Shown here: one piece after another, positions 1-7,468 of the stretch | How positions within the stretch are numbered: position 1 is the first letter of the stretch | Layout of the letters: each line of letters opens with the position of its first letter | NCBI RefSeq assembly: GCF_001975785.1 | Contig: NZ_MSFI01000009.1 | Span: forward strand, 248,001 to 312,000 | Reading direction: 5' to 3' | Length of the DNA stretch: 64,000 bases | From: Domibacillus epiphyticus | GTDB taxonomy: Bacteria > Bacillota > Bacilli > Bacillales > Domibacillaceae | Position numbers and translations under genes: made by a program | Notes under the pieces: generated by a model | Seen by the model: the letters and a program-made list of their open reading frames with translations, nothing else | Database searches by the model: none | What the model was told of the DNA's origin: nothing

Positions 1-1
1 A

Positions 2-112
2 ATAGATATTGGAGACGTTGTCGTTCATGTATTCCACCGTGATGAACGTGTGTACTACAATTTAGAACGTTTATGGGGCGATGCACCACACGTCGATATT
101 ATAACGTCATGA
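2..112 (+). CDS. rsfS: Ribosome silencing factor RsfS, C-terminal end (partial)
   Basis: Only the last 36 codons are present; the gene begins before the window. The tail reads DVVVHVFHRDERVYYNLERL followed by WGDAP, the typical C-terminus of the RsfS/YbeB/DUF143 family, which binds ribosomal protein L14 and blocks subunit joining during starvation. The stop codon (110-112) overlaps the ATG of the following methyltransferase by four bases (ATGA), the arrangement of yqeL-yqeM in B. subtilis. The identification rests on this short tail plus synteny. Confidence 0.85.
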   Translation: MDIGDVVVHVFHRDERVYYNLERLWGDAPHVDIITS

Positions 113-840
113 GTTACAACCGGTTTGCGTCTGTGTATGATGCCCTTATGCAGGACGCCCCATACGATGAATGGACGGCTCTATTACAGGCTGAAGCACC
201 AAGAGGGCGTGTCCTTGATATAGGCTGCGGGACTGGAGAGCTTGCTATCCGATTTTCACAAGCAGGATATGATGTGACCGGTGTAGATTTATCGGATGAA
301 ATGCTTTCGATTGCCCGTGAAAAAGCAGATATCCAGAACTTGAATATACCGCTCTTTCAGCAGGATATGAGAGAGCTTGACGGCATTGGCCGTTTTCAAA
401 CAGCGGTGATTTTTTGTGACTCGTTAAATTACCTCGAAACAGAAGAGGATGTAAAAAAAACATTTCAATCAGTATATAAACATCTTGAAGATGACGGGTT
501 GTTTTTATTTGATGTCCATTCCGTATATAAAATAAGCCATGTGTTTCAATCACAAACGTTTGCAGATGCACGTGATGACATTTCATTTATTTGGAACGCA
601 TTTCCCGGGGAGAAACAGAACAGTATAGAACATGAATTGACCTTTTTTGTTCAGCTGGAAAACGGCCTGTATGAACGGTTTGATGAGCTGCATCATCAGC
701 GCACGTTTTCCCCTGAATTGTATGGAAAGTGGTTGGTGGAAGCGGGTTTTACGATTGAAGCGATCACCGCTGATTTTACTGAACATCCACCTTCCGAGAC
801 AAGTGAACGAATCTTTCTTAAAGCGAAAAAGAGCAGCTGA
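109..840 (+). CDS. yqeM: Class I SAM-dependent methyltransferase YqeM
   Basis: A 243-residue class I methyltransferase. The SAM-binding motif I VLDIGCGTG is at residues 35-43, followed by a GVDLS-type motif II and a FDV strand near the centre. The start is the ATG at 109, which overlaps the rsfS stop; an upstream in-frame start at 73 would lie inside rsfS and lacks a ribosome binding site. In Bacillus this gene sits between rsfS and comER; its substrate is not known from the sequence. It is followed directly by an IS3 remnant whose first hairpin (892-926) probably terminates the transcript. Confidence 0.88.
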   Translation: MSYNRFASVYDALMQDAPYDEWTALLQAEAPRGRVLDIGCGTGELAIRFSQAGYDVTGVDLSDEMLSIAREKADIQNLNIPLFQQDMRELDGIGRFQTAVIFCDSLNYLETEEDVKKTFQSVYKHLEDDGLFLFDVHSVYKISHVFQSQTFADARDDISFIWNAFPGEKQNSIEHELTFFVQLENGLYERFDELHHQRTFSPELYGKWLVEAGFTIEAITADFTEHPPSETSERIFLKAKKSS

Positions 841-879
841 GTTGAAGTGACCCCATAAAGATAGACAGGTTATTTCATT

Positions 880-978
880 CGGCAGCTTGTTGGGCATGAG
901 TCCGGTATTGTACCGGGCTCATGCCCTTTAATTTTGCCTTAATGCGCTGTTTGTTATAGTACTCGATATAAGGACAAG
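880..978 (-). pseudogene. IS3-family transposase OrfB, C-terminal fragment
   Basis: The minus strand encodes IEYYNKQRIKAKLKG and then MSPVQYRTHAQQAA before a stop. This is the highly conserved end of IS150-group OrfB transposases. The preceding DDE core is absent and the sequence further upstream (about 980-1080) does not resemble the family. The fragment also contains the DNA palindrome at 892-926 that may now act as a terminator on the plus strand. Confidence 0.78.
892..935 (+). terminator. Hairpin in IS remnant, likely terminator for yqeM
   Basis: GGGCATGAGTCCGGTA (892-907), loop TTG, TACCGGGCTCATGCCC (911-926): a 16-bp stem with one G-U pair, followed by TTTAATTTT. It is part of the transposase coding DNA but lies 52 bases after the yqeM stop in the correct orientation to end that transcript. 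Confidence 0.55.
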
Positions 979-1079
979 CGAATAGGCTGGTCTTGAGCCG
1001 GTCGTGCAGGTGATAATCTCCCCATTAAACAGTCAGCGCCGGCGATACATACAGCTTCTCTCCGAATATCTATTGTTGG

Positions 1080-1148
1080 ACAACCATCATTTTCTTTTAA
1101 ATATCGTTTCACGTTTTTTATTTTTTCTTTATTCGTAAATGTAGCCAA
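1080..1148 (-). pseudogene. IS3-family transposase OrfA, N-terminal fragment
   Basis: The minus-strand reading MATFTNKEKIKNVKRYLKEN matches the start of IS150-type OrfA (helix-turn-helix protein). It runs into unrelated sequence after about 22 codons, where the internal deletion begins, and a spurious open frame continues to 954. Confidence 0.7.
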
Positions 1149-1151
1149 AAG

Positions 1152-1195
1152 AAAAACACCTCCAAATTTTAGATTGTGTCTAAAATTTGGAGGTG
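1152..1195 (-). terminator. Hairpin at IS left end, likely terminator for comER
   Basis: A perfect 17-bp stem (1157-1173 and 1179-1195) with a 5-base loop. On the minus strand the 3' arm is followed by TTTTTCTTTT. This position, 58 bases past the comER stop and with no other hairpin between, suits termination of comER transcription. In intact IS elements such a hairpin shields the transposase from outside transcription. Confidence 0.65.
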
Positions 1196-1252
1196 CAGTT
1201 CAAATAAGCCGCTCTTTTTTTGTGAAGATTTTGTAAATAAGAAGGGGATTGA

Positions 1253-2095
1253 TTAGTTCCGTCGAAATGATTCAGTAATGCCAAATGCGGCAGATGCCTC
1301 TTTTCTGTCCTCAGCTGCTTTTTTCTGCGTCATCCTGCACAGCGATGAAAACAGATCAACCGCGTATTCTTCAATGACAACCATACCGCGTTCCGTAACA
1401 CCACCTTTAGCCGTTGTCCGTTCTGTCAATGTTTCCAGTGACCACTCTTTCTTTTTTAACATCTCGCCAAGTCCAATCATCATATGAAACGCCATTTCTT
1501 CCGCCTGCTCGTTTTCCAGCCCGTATTTAACCGTCTGCTGAGCATACATTTTGGCCATTTTTGAAAAAAAAGCAGGTCCACATCCTGTTAAATCAGATGC
1601 GGCCCGAATGGTTTCATCGTCCACTTTAAATGCAGCACCCGCTATTTTATCAAGTAGACCTGTTACTTTTTTCTGCCAATCAATTCCGCATGAATCACCA
1701 AATGAATAAAGAATTCCACCTGATGAAATGGTATTCGTGACAGAAGGAATCACACGCGCACATGAACAGGGAAGAACCGATTCCATTTGAGTGGTGGACA
1801 CGGCGCTAGCTGTTGATATAACACAGTGATGAACCGTTGTCGACTTTGAAAGTGTTTCAAGGAGAGGCTTCATATCCGGCTGACGGACAGAAACGAATAG
1901 CAGATAAGCTTCTTCTGCTATTTCATTTATATTTCTTGCAACGTGAATGCCTGGAAATGATTTTTGCAACTGATATGCTTTTTCTGGTGAACGGTTATAC
2001 ACGTAAATCTTTTCTGGTGCTACGGCTTTTGACGTGATCAGTGATTCCGTCAACACGGTCCCGATACTCCCTGTCCCGATTATGCCAATATTCAT
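1253..2095 (-). CDS. comER: Competence-locus protein ComER, pyrroline-5-carboxylate reductase family
   Basis: A 280-residue protein with an N-terminal Rossmann nucleotide-binding motif (GTGSIG, residues 7-12) and a C-terminal helical domain with the DLTGCGPAFF motif typical of ProC-type reductases. In Bacillus comER is transcribed divergently from comEA, as here; its role in competence is not essential and recent work ties it to sporulation and biofilm. The start at 2095 (MNIGIIGTG) has an AGGAG site 7 bases upstream; an in-frame ATG at 2119 lacks one. Transcription probably ends at the hairpin in the neighbouring IS remnant. Confidence 0.9.
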   Translation of the reverse strand: MNIGIIGTGSIGTVLTESLITSKAVAPEKIYVYNRSPEKAYQLQKSFPGIHVARNINEIAEEAYLLFVSVRQPDMKPLLETLSKSTTVHHCVISTASAVSTTQMESVLPCSCARVIPSVTNTISSGGILYSFGDSCGIDWQKKVTGLLDKIAGAAFKVDDETIRAASDLTGCGPAFFSKMAKMYAQQTVKYGLENEQAEEMAFHMMIGLGEMLKKKEWSLETLTERTTAKGGVTERGMVVIEEYAVDLFSSLCRMTQKKAAEDRKEASAAFGITESFRRN

Positions 2096-2175
2096 GATGC
2101 ATTCTCCTTTCCTGTTCATCCTTTAACTGTACGTACAAAATAAACAATTATTCCATTTGAAAGAGAGGATGAAAG

Positions 2176-2829
2176 ATGGATGTAAAACAGATAGTTAACA
2201 AGTATAAGATTCCGGCCGCAGGGGGTCTTGTCGTTTTGGTCTTCTGGTTGTATGGATTAACAGAAAAGGAAGAATTGCCGCCTGAGCCTGTACAAGTAGA
2301 AGAAGCAGAAGCAGTGGTTGAAACCGCTTCGGAAGAGATTCAGAAAGAAGAAGATCCGGTTCCGGTCGAAGTCGCGATTGATGTGAAAGGAGCTGTGAAA
2401 ATGCCTGGCATTTATACAATTACGAGCGATAATCGGGTAAACGATGCCATTAAGAAAGCGGGCGGTTTAACAGAACAAGCAGATCCGGCAGCGGTGAATC
2501 TTGCACAAAAAGTGCACGATGAAATGGTTATTTATGTACCAACGATTGGCGAAGAAGCTCCGCCTGTCACTACTTCTTCTACCCAGGCGGGAAGTAGTGC
2601 TGGTAGTGCTGGTACGCCTGAAGGAGTGGATCATCCATTGATTAACCTAAACACCGCTGATTTATCGGGCCTGCAGGAGTTGCCTGGTATTGGCGAAGCG
2701 AAAGCGCAGGCGATTCTTGACTACAGGGAATCTGATGGACCTTTTAAGGCGGTGGAGGACTTAAAGAATGTATCCGGAATTGGTGACAAAACATTTGAAA
2801 AGCTTGCATCACATATTACAGTAAAGTAA
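2176..2829 (+). CDS. comEA: Competence DNA receptor ComEA
   Basis: A 217-residue membrane-anchored DNA-binding protein that captures transforming DNA outside the membrane and hands it to ComEC. It has one N-terminal transmembrane segment (about 13-28), an acidic stretch (28-62), an SLBB-like oligomerisation domain (about 64-122; VKGAVKMPGIY), a Ser/Gly/Thr-rich linker (130-150) and two helix-hairpin-helix motifs (LPGIGEAKA at 169 and VSGIGDKT at 199) that bind the DNA backbone. First gene of the comE operon; the start is supported by GAGAGGATG upstream. Confidence 0.95.
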   Translation: MDVKQIVNKYKIPAAGGLVVLVFWLYGLTEKEELPPEPVQVEEAEAVVETASEEIQKEEDPVPVEVAIDVKGAVKMPGIYTITSDNRVNDAIKKAGGLTEQADPAAVNLAQKVHDEMVIYVPTIGEEAPPVTTSSTQAGSSAGSAGTPEGVDHPLINLNTADLSGLQELPGIGEAKAQAILDYRESDGPFKAVEDLKNVSGIGDKTFEKLASHITVK

Positions 2830-2917
2830 AAATGGATTTGACGTACTTTAAAGGTTGTCGATAAACTATTATGAGAAACCGGTACCGATCGGGAAAGACA
2901 GAAAAGAGGTTTTTTTC

Positions 2918-3334
2918 ATGGAGAGAAAAAGCTGGGATGAATATTTTTTAAACATTGCCGAGGTGGTTGCCACTCGATCAACATGTAATCGATTAAATGT
3001 CGGCTGTGTTATTGTAAAGGACAAGCACATTGTATCAACGGGCTATAACGGGTCCATACACGGGCATGAGCATTGTAATGAAGCAGGCTGCCTATTGTCT
3101 GATCAAGGGCGCTGTATTCGCTGCCTGCACGCTGAACTAAATGCCGTACTTCATGCGGAACGTGACAAACTAAAAGGTGCAGCCGCATACGTAACACATG
3201 AACCGTGTGAAAACTGTGCGAAAACTTTGGCGCAGGCTGGTGTCTCAAAAATTGTATACCGCAATGCCTATCCTAATAAATGGAATAGTCATTTTCTGAA
3301 AGATATTGATGTTATGCATTTACCTTCGTCTTAA
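2918..3334 (+). CDS. comEB: Deoxycytidylate (dCMP) deaminase ComEB
   Basis: Converts dCMP to dUMP, feeding thymidylate synthesis. The 138-residue protein carries the zinc-dependent deaminase signature: HAE (71-73) with the proton-shuttling glutamate and PCENC (96-100) supplying the other zinc ligands. Extra cysteine/histidine residues between 50 and 70 form the second zinc site typical of dCMP deaminases. The start at 2918 follows AGAGG; a longer in-frame reading from 2855 has no site. It lacks the C-terminal extension of the B. subtilis protein, recalled as roughly 190 residues. It sits between comEA and comEC, although the enzyme itself is not required for DNA uptake. Confidence 0.9.
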   Translation: MERKSWDEYFLNIAEVVATRSTCNRLNVGCVIVKDKHIVSTGYNGSIHGHEHCNEAGCLLSDQGRCIRCLHAELNAVLHAERDKLKGAAAYVTHEPCENCAKTLAQAGVSKIVYRNAYPNKWNSHFLKDIDVMHLPSS

Positions 3335-3350
3335 CGAAAGGGTGTTGTGA

Positions 3351-5636
3351 ATGCAGCTTCTCAGAATGGGTGCAGCCGCGCTTACTTCAACTCTAGCTGC
3401 TCTTGAGGCACCGTATTTGATTATATTCTTCCTGTTTGCATTATCGTGTTTACTTTGGATTGGTGCCGGTCGTCATCATCGCATGTTAATGACCGGCGCA
3501 CTTGTTGTTTTTTATGGAATAGGACTGTTTCATCAGACACATCATATGTCTCATTTCACCGGTGACGAAACCGAATGGACAGTTGTCTTTTCAGATGATC
3601 TGAAAATGGACGGCGATCGGTTAAATGCAGGTGTTGATGAAGTATTCACTGGTGAAAATTTACGTCTTTCTTATCGAATGAAATCAGAAGAAGAAAAACA
3701 GCAGCTGGCGTCTATGATTTCTCCCGGATTGACGTGCAGAATAAGAGCAGAAGCTGTGAAACCGAATGAAGCTAGAAATACGGGGGAATTTAATTACCGG
3801 ACGTATTTATCTACGATTCACACATTTTATATTTTATCTCCTGAATCCATCTCCAAGGAGCATTGCACGATAAATGATTCCATCCACTATGCGCCTGCCA
3901 GATGGCGTATTGCCGCACTTCAACATGTTTACAACTTGTTTCCAGAACCACTTAATTCCACTGCAGCCGCACTTTTATTTGGTGACCGAACTTCTAGCAG
4001 TGAAAGTGTCAATGAGGATTACGAACAGCTCGGGATCGTTCACATTTTGTCGATCTCCGGACTGCATGTCACAATGATGACGGGTTTGATTTTTTTTGTC
4101 CTGATCCGGGCCGGGATTACACGTGAACAGGCACGATTTATTATTTTGATTTTTCTTCCTCTTTATGCTTTGCTGACTGGCGCCTCTCCGCCTGTTGTCC
4201 GTGCTTGCTTCATGACGGGATCAATCATTGCGGCAATTTCGTCACACGTTCTCCTTACACCTGCATCGGCACTTGGAGCGGCATTTCTTGTTATGCTCGC
4301 CTTTGACCCTTATCTAGTTTTTCAGGCGGGTTTTCAATTGTCATATGTCGTTACTTTGGCACTTGTCTTAAGCTCGGGAGTTATTTTAAAACGATCCCGG
4401 AATGTCATTGAACTGTCATTGGCTGTATCTGTTATATCGCAAATGGCTGCCCTTCCATTTTTGATTTACCATTTTTCTGAGTTGTCGATCATTGCGCCAT
4501 TCGCAAATTTGCTGTTCGTACCGTTTTATTCTGTTATTATGATGCCTGCTTTGTTCGCCGCTTTTGTCCTATCTTTTTTCATGCCGGTGAATCTTCTGAC
4601 TGATCTAGCGAATTTATTTCTGAAAATGATGGACAGCTTAGCCGCAAAGATGGCTGATTTACCTTTTGCTGTTGTCGTCACCGGACAACCTGATATGGAA
4701 TGGATTTTGATTGCATGTACGGTTGCGATTTCATCTTTTATTTTGTGGGAAAAAAAAGAAACAATATGGTACAGTCTAATTTTGTGCGGGTTGCTCATTG
4801 GGGTTTTAACAGGTTTAAGCCGTTTTTCCTCAGAAGGGGAAGTGACATTTATTGACGTCGGCCAGGGAGATAGTATCTTTATTCGGCTTCCATATGGAAA
4901 GGGAACGTATTTGATTGATACAGGCGGTCGTTTGCCATTTGAAAAAGAGGCGTGGGCTGACAGGTCTGGCGGTTTTTCTGTTGGGAAGGACACAGTGGTT
5001 CCATTCTTAAAAAGGAAAGGTGTAACAAAACTGGACAAGCTAATTTTAACGCATGCGGATTATGATCATGCAGGTGCTGCGGCAGAGGTACTGTCATACA
5101 TTTCTGCTGACGAGATCATTATTTCACCCGGTTCAGCAAATGTGGACGTGATGAAAGAAATCTTAGCCGCCGCTTCGGATAAAAAGATCAGGGTGCGTGA
5201 AGGATTTGAAGGAGAGCAATGGACGGCAGGAGGCTCATTTTTTCACTTTCTATCTCCGAATGACCGCAATTATGAAGGAAACAACGATTCACTCGTTCTG
5301 TATGCATCCATAGGCGGAGAGAATTGGCTTTTTACGGGTGATTTTGAGGAGCCGGGGGAACAAGAATTTCAGAAAAAATATAAGATCGACGTAGACTGGC
5401 TAAAAGTTGGCCATCATGGCAGCCGCACATCAACTTCTGATGGGTTTGTAAAATCGATCAAGCCAGAGTTTGCGGTTATATCAGCCGGAGTAGACAACCG
5501 GTATGGCCATCCCCATAAAGAAGTGCTCGAAAATTTATCCGGGGTATACGTTTATAGAACGGATCAGCATGGAAGCATTTCCTATACATTTAAAGGGGAA
5601 CATGGTATAGTTTCAACCGCAATCCAGCCAGAATAA
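3351..5636 (+). CDS. comEC: DNA-uptake channel ComEC
   Basis: The polytopic membrane protein that carries single-stranded DNA across the membrane during transformation. The 761 residues show two N-terminal transmembrane segments, an extracellular DUF4131/OB-like region (about 60-180), the Competence-domain membrane core (about 200-480, with LSISGLHVTMM near 240) and a C-terminal metallo-beta-lactamase domain. The latter has HADYDH at 568-573 and GHHGS near 687, matching the proposed nuclease that degrades the non-transferred strand. All key metal ligands appear intact, so the protein should be functional. It ends the comE operon before a strong terminator. Confidence 0.95.
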   Translation: MQLLRMGAAALTSTLAALEAPYLIIFFLFALSCLLWIGAGRHHRMLMTGALVVFYGIGLFHQTHHMSHFTGDETEWTVVFSDDLKMDGDRLNAGVDEVFTGENLRLSYRMKSEEEKQQLASMISPGLTCRIRAEAVKPNEARNTGEFNYRTYLSTIHTFYILSPESISKEHCTINDSIHYAPARWRIAALQHVYNLFPEPLNSTAAALLFGDRTSSSESVNEDYEQLGIVHILSISGLHVTMMTGLIFFVLIRAGITREQARFIILIFLPLYALLTGASPPVVRACFMTGSIIAAISSHVLLTPASALGAAFLVMLAFDPYLVFQAGFQLSYVVTLALVLSSGVILKRSRNVIELSLAVSVISQMAALPFLIYHFSELSIIAPFANLLFVPFYSVIMMPALFAAFVLSFFMPVNLLTDLANLFLKMMDSLAAKMADLPFAVVVTGQPDMEWILIACTVAISSFILWEKKETIWYSLILCGLLIGVLTGLSRFSSEGEVTFIDVGQGDSIFIRLPYGKGTYLIDTGGRLPFEKEAWADRSGGFSVGKDTVVPFLKRKGVTKLDKLILTHADYDHAGAAAEVLSYISADEIIISPGSANVDVMKEILAAASDKKIRVREGFEGEQWTAGGSFFHFLSPNDRNYEGNNDSLVLYASIGGENWLFTGDFEEPGEQEFQKKYKIDVDWLKVGHHGSRTSTSDGFVKSIKPEFAVISAGVDNRYGHPHKEVLENLSGVYVYRTDQHGSISYTFKGEHGIVSTAIQPE

Positions 5637-5640
5637 AAAA

Positions 5641-5667
5641 GCCGCCTGCATGGGCAGGTGGCTTTTT
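5641..5667. terminator. Bidirectional terminator between comEC and yqzM
   Basis: GCCGCCTGC-ATGG-GCAGGTGGC followed by TTTTT on the plus strand and preceded by AAAAAA, so it can serve comEC (plus) and yqzM (minus). Confidence 0.85.
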
Positions 5668-5678
5668 CTAAACGATAA

Positions 5679-5810
5679 TCAACCGACGAGTTGAATAACA
5701 GTGGCAAGGATAAACATTGTAGCAAAGAAGCCGAATGAGACAACAAAGCCAACTGCGGAGTCAACTGCATCGTTGCGTTTAGATTGTACATTTTTTTCGA
5801 ATTCGTTCAC
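5679..5810 (-). CDS. yqzM: Small membrane protein YqzM
   Basis: A 43-residue protein beginning with GTG at 5810 (MNEFEKNVQSKRNDAVDSAV) and ending in one hydrophobic segment (about residues 20-41, GFVVSFGFFATMFILATVIQ). It matches YqzM, which lies between comEC and holA in Bacillus. A strong AGGAGGGG site precedes the GTG. Its function is unknown; the pattern is an N-terminal charged tail plus a single transmembrane helix. Confidence 0.85.
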   Translation of the reverse strand: MNEFEKNVQSKRNDAVDSAVGFVVSFGFFATMFILATVIQLVG

Positions 5811-5921
5811 AACTACCCCTCCTATTTCAATTTAAGTATAGACAATCAATGATAAAAAATCCAGACTCTGCTGTGTATTTCCATTTTTTAAGACAAATAA
5901 TGTTCACAATTTTCACTGACC

Positions 5922-5950
5922 TTGCGAAATGATTGTTGTTTTTCTAAAAT
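5922..5950 (+). promoter_or_regulatory. Probable SigA promoter of holA
   Basis: TTGCGA (5922-5927), 17-base spacer, TAAAAT (5945-5950), ending 30 bases before the holA ATG. Confidence 0.55.
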
Positions 5951-5980
5951 GAAGAAAGATTAATGATGGGAGAAGAATGA

Positions 5981-7000
5981 ATGGATGTGTTAAAGGAATT
6001 AAAAAACGGCCGGTTCCGCTCATTGTATTTACTTTACGGACCCGAGCAATATTTTATTGAGGAAGCTCGGAATCTATTGATTAAAAACGTCTTGGACGGA
6101 GATGCGGCAGATTTAAATGTAACATCATTTGATATGACAGAAGTGCCGATTGATGCGGCGATTGAAGAAGCGGAGACACTCCCTTTTTTAGGAGAACGAA
6201 AATTAGTTTTCGTTCAAAATCCGTTATTTTTCACCGCAGAAAAATCAAAGATCGATCATGATCTTAAAAAGCTGGAGCAATATTTACAAGATCCGTCGCC
6301 GTATTCCATTCTCGTGTTTCTGGCTCGTTTTGAAAAAATGGATGAACGAAAAAAAATTACGAAACTAATTAAAAAGCAAGCGGGTGTCCTGGAAGCAAAG
6401 AGACCGGCCGAAAGAGAGTTGTCAGGCTGGATTAAAAGCAAAGCGGCTGAAGAAGGGGCGTCAATAGAAGAAGCTGCCATTCATCAATTGTTAAATATAG
6501 CGGGCTTTAATTTGTCTGTTCTGGCAATGGAGATAGCAAAACTTGCCGTTCATGCGGGTGTTGGTGGCGAAATAACGGAAGAAGACGTCACGAAATTAAC
6601 TGCACGAACACTAGAAAGTGATATTTTCCGTCTTGTTGATCAAATCGTCACTGGAAAATGGCAGGCTGCTTTTCGTATTTATTATGATTTAATTCGATTA
6701 AACGAAGAACCTCTTAAAATATTAGCAGTGATTGCCGGTCAATTTAGGCTTATTTACCAAGTGAAAGAGTTGTCAAAAAAAGGGTATGGACAGCAGCAAA
6801 TTGCTGGCCAGCTCAAAGTACACCCATTTCGAGTGAAAATTGCCTCCGGTCAGAGCCTTTCTTTTTCAGAAAACCAACTGTCTTCAATTGTGCAGCTGTT
6901 GGCAGAAAGTGATTATGAAATGAAAAGCAGTGGAATGGAGAAAAAAATGATCATTGAGATGTTTTTCTTCCGGCTGCAGACTATGATGAAACTTAAATAA
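5981..7000 (+). CDS. holA: DNA polymerase III subunit delta
   Basis: The clamp-loader subunit that opens the beta sliding clamp. The 339 residues match the family length, with the LYLLYGPEQYFIEEA opening of the AAA-like N-terminal domain (domain I-II about 1-210) and the conserved C-terminal collar domain. The start has GGGAGAAG upstream. In B. subtilis the same gene (yqeN) lies between yqzM and rpsT. It converges on rpsT with a shared terminator. Confidence 0.92.
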   Translation: MDVLKELKNGRFRSLYLLYGPEQYFIEEARNLLIKNVLDGDAADLNVTSFDMTEVPIDAAIEEAETLPFLGERKLVFVQNPLFFTAEKSKIDHDLKKLEQYLQDPSPYSILVFLARFEKMDERKKITKLIKKQAGVLEAKRPAERELSGWIKSKAAEEGASIEEAAIHQLLNIAGFNLSVLAMEIAKLAVHAGVGGEITEEDVTKLTARTLESDIFRLVDQIVTGKWQAAFRIYYDLIRLNEEPLKILAVIAGQFRLIYQVKELSKKGYGQQQIAGQLKVHPFRVKIASGQSLSFSENQLSSIVQLLAESDYEMKSSGMEKKMIIEMFFFRLQTMMKLK

Positions 7001-7002
7001 AA

Positions 7003-7032
7003 AAAGTGTCCGTTTATGGACACTTTTTTTTA
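7003..7032. terminator. Bidirectional terminator between holA and rpsT
   Basis: AAAAGTGTCC-GTTTAT-GGACACTTTT with T-runs on both strands. Confidence 0.85.
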
Positions 7033-7287
7033 TTAGTTAGCGAGCTTCTTCATAAGACGGCTCTTTTGACGGTTGGCAGCATTTTTGTGGATAAGACCTT
7101 TTGCAGCTGCTTTATCAAGTTTGCTGACTGCTTCAACAAGCAATACTTTTGCGTTTTCATCGTTATTAGCAACTGCAGTTTCGAACTTTTTCACAGCAGT
7201 ACGCATTGAAGATTTCACATGTGCGTTGCGGGCAGTGCGAGTTTGTGCAGTTTTTGTGCGTTTGATGGCAGATTTAATATTTGGCAT
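7033..7287 (-). CDS. rpsT: 30S ribosomal protein S20
   Basis: An 84-residue, lysine/arginine-rich helical protein starting [17 protein letters not shown], the canonical S20 N-terminus, and ending [11 protein letters not shown]20 binds 16S rRNA early in 30S assembly. The start at 7287 is set by AGGAGGTG 6 bases upstream; the in-frame ATG at 7296 overlaps that site. Monocistronic on the minus strand. Confidence 0.96.
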   Translation of the reverse strand: MPNIKSAIKRTKTAQTRTARNAHVKSSMRTAVKKFETAVANNDENAKVLLVEAVSKLDKAAAKGLIHKNAANRQKSRLMKKLAN

Positions 7288-7413
7288 TCCTGTCACCTCC
7301 TAAAATGGATCGAAGTTTTATTCGTACCCTATTATCATTCATTTATTGTAGTAAAGAACAAGTGATATTTTAGCAAAGGTAATAGATAATTGCAATAGCA
7401 ATCCTGTGTAAAG

Positions 7414-7443
7414 GAATAAACTTTTACACTAGCGCACATACTA
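7414..7443 (+). promoter_or_regulatory. SigG-type promoter of gpr
   Basis: GAATA (7414-7418), 18-base spacer, CATACTA (7437-7443). This matches the forespore SigG consensus GHATR-N18-CATWHTA at every position. Transcription would start near 7450, so the ATG at 7445 cannot be in the mRNA and the gpr start must be at 7469. Confidence 0.82.
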
Positions 7444-7468
7444 CATGAAAAAAAGAGGTGTGTGCCGA

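Larger units (their letters stand above)
843..1202 (-). mobile_element. IS3-family (IS150-like) remnant with internal deletion
   Basis: Both ends of an IS3-family element survive within 360 bases. Read on the minus strand, the left end TGAACTGCACCTCC (at 1202) is followed by a long hairpin and the first ~22 codons of an orfA-like transposase (MATFTNKEKIKNVKRYLKEN, from 1148). The right end retains the orfB C-terminus (YIEYYNKQRIK, KGMSPVQYR, about 880-975) and ends in GGGGTCACTTCA at 843. The terminal sequences TGAACTGCACC and TGAAGTGACCC are imperfect inverted repeats. The middle of the transposase, including all DDE residues, is gone, so the copy cannot move by itself. I see no clear target duplication. 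Confidence 0.8.

Noticed and set aside
980-1080. Extension of the IS transposase reading between the two ends
   Set aside because: The frames here (such as HDRLKTSLFACP) do not resemble IS3 transposases; treated as rearranged filler at the deletion.
2096-2175. Possible ComK box (AAAAT...ATTA) between comER and comEA
   Set aside because: Only one poor AT-rich half-site pair; ComK sites need two AAAA-N5-TTTT boxes at set spacing.
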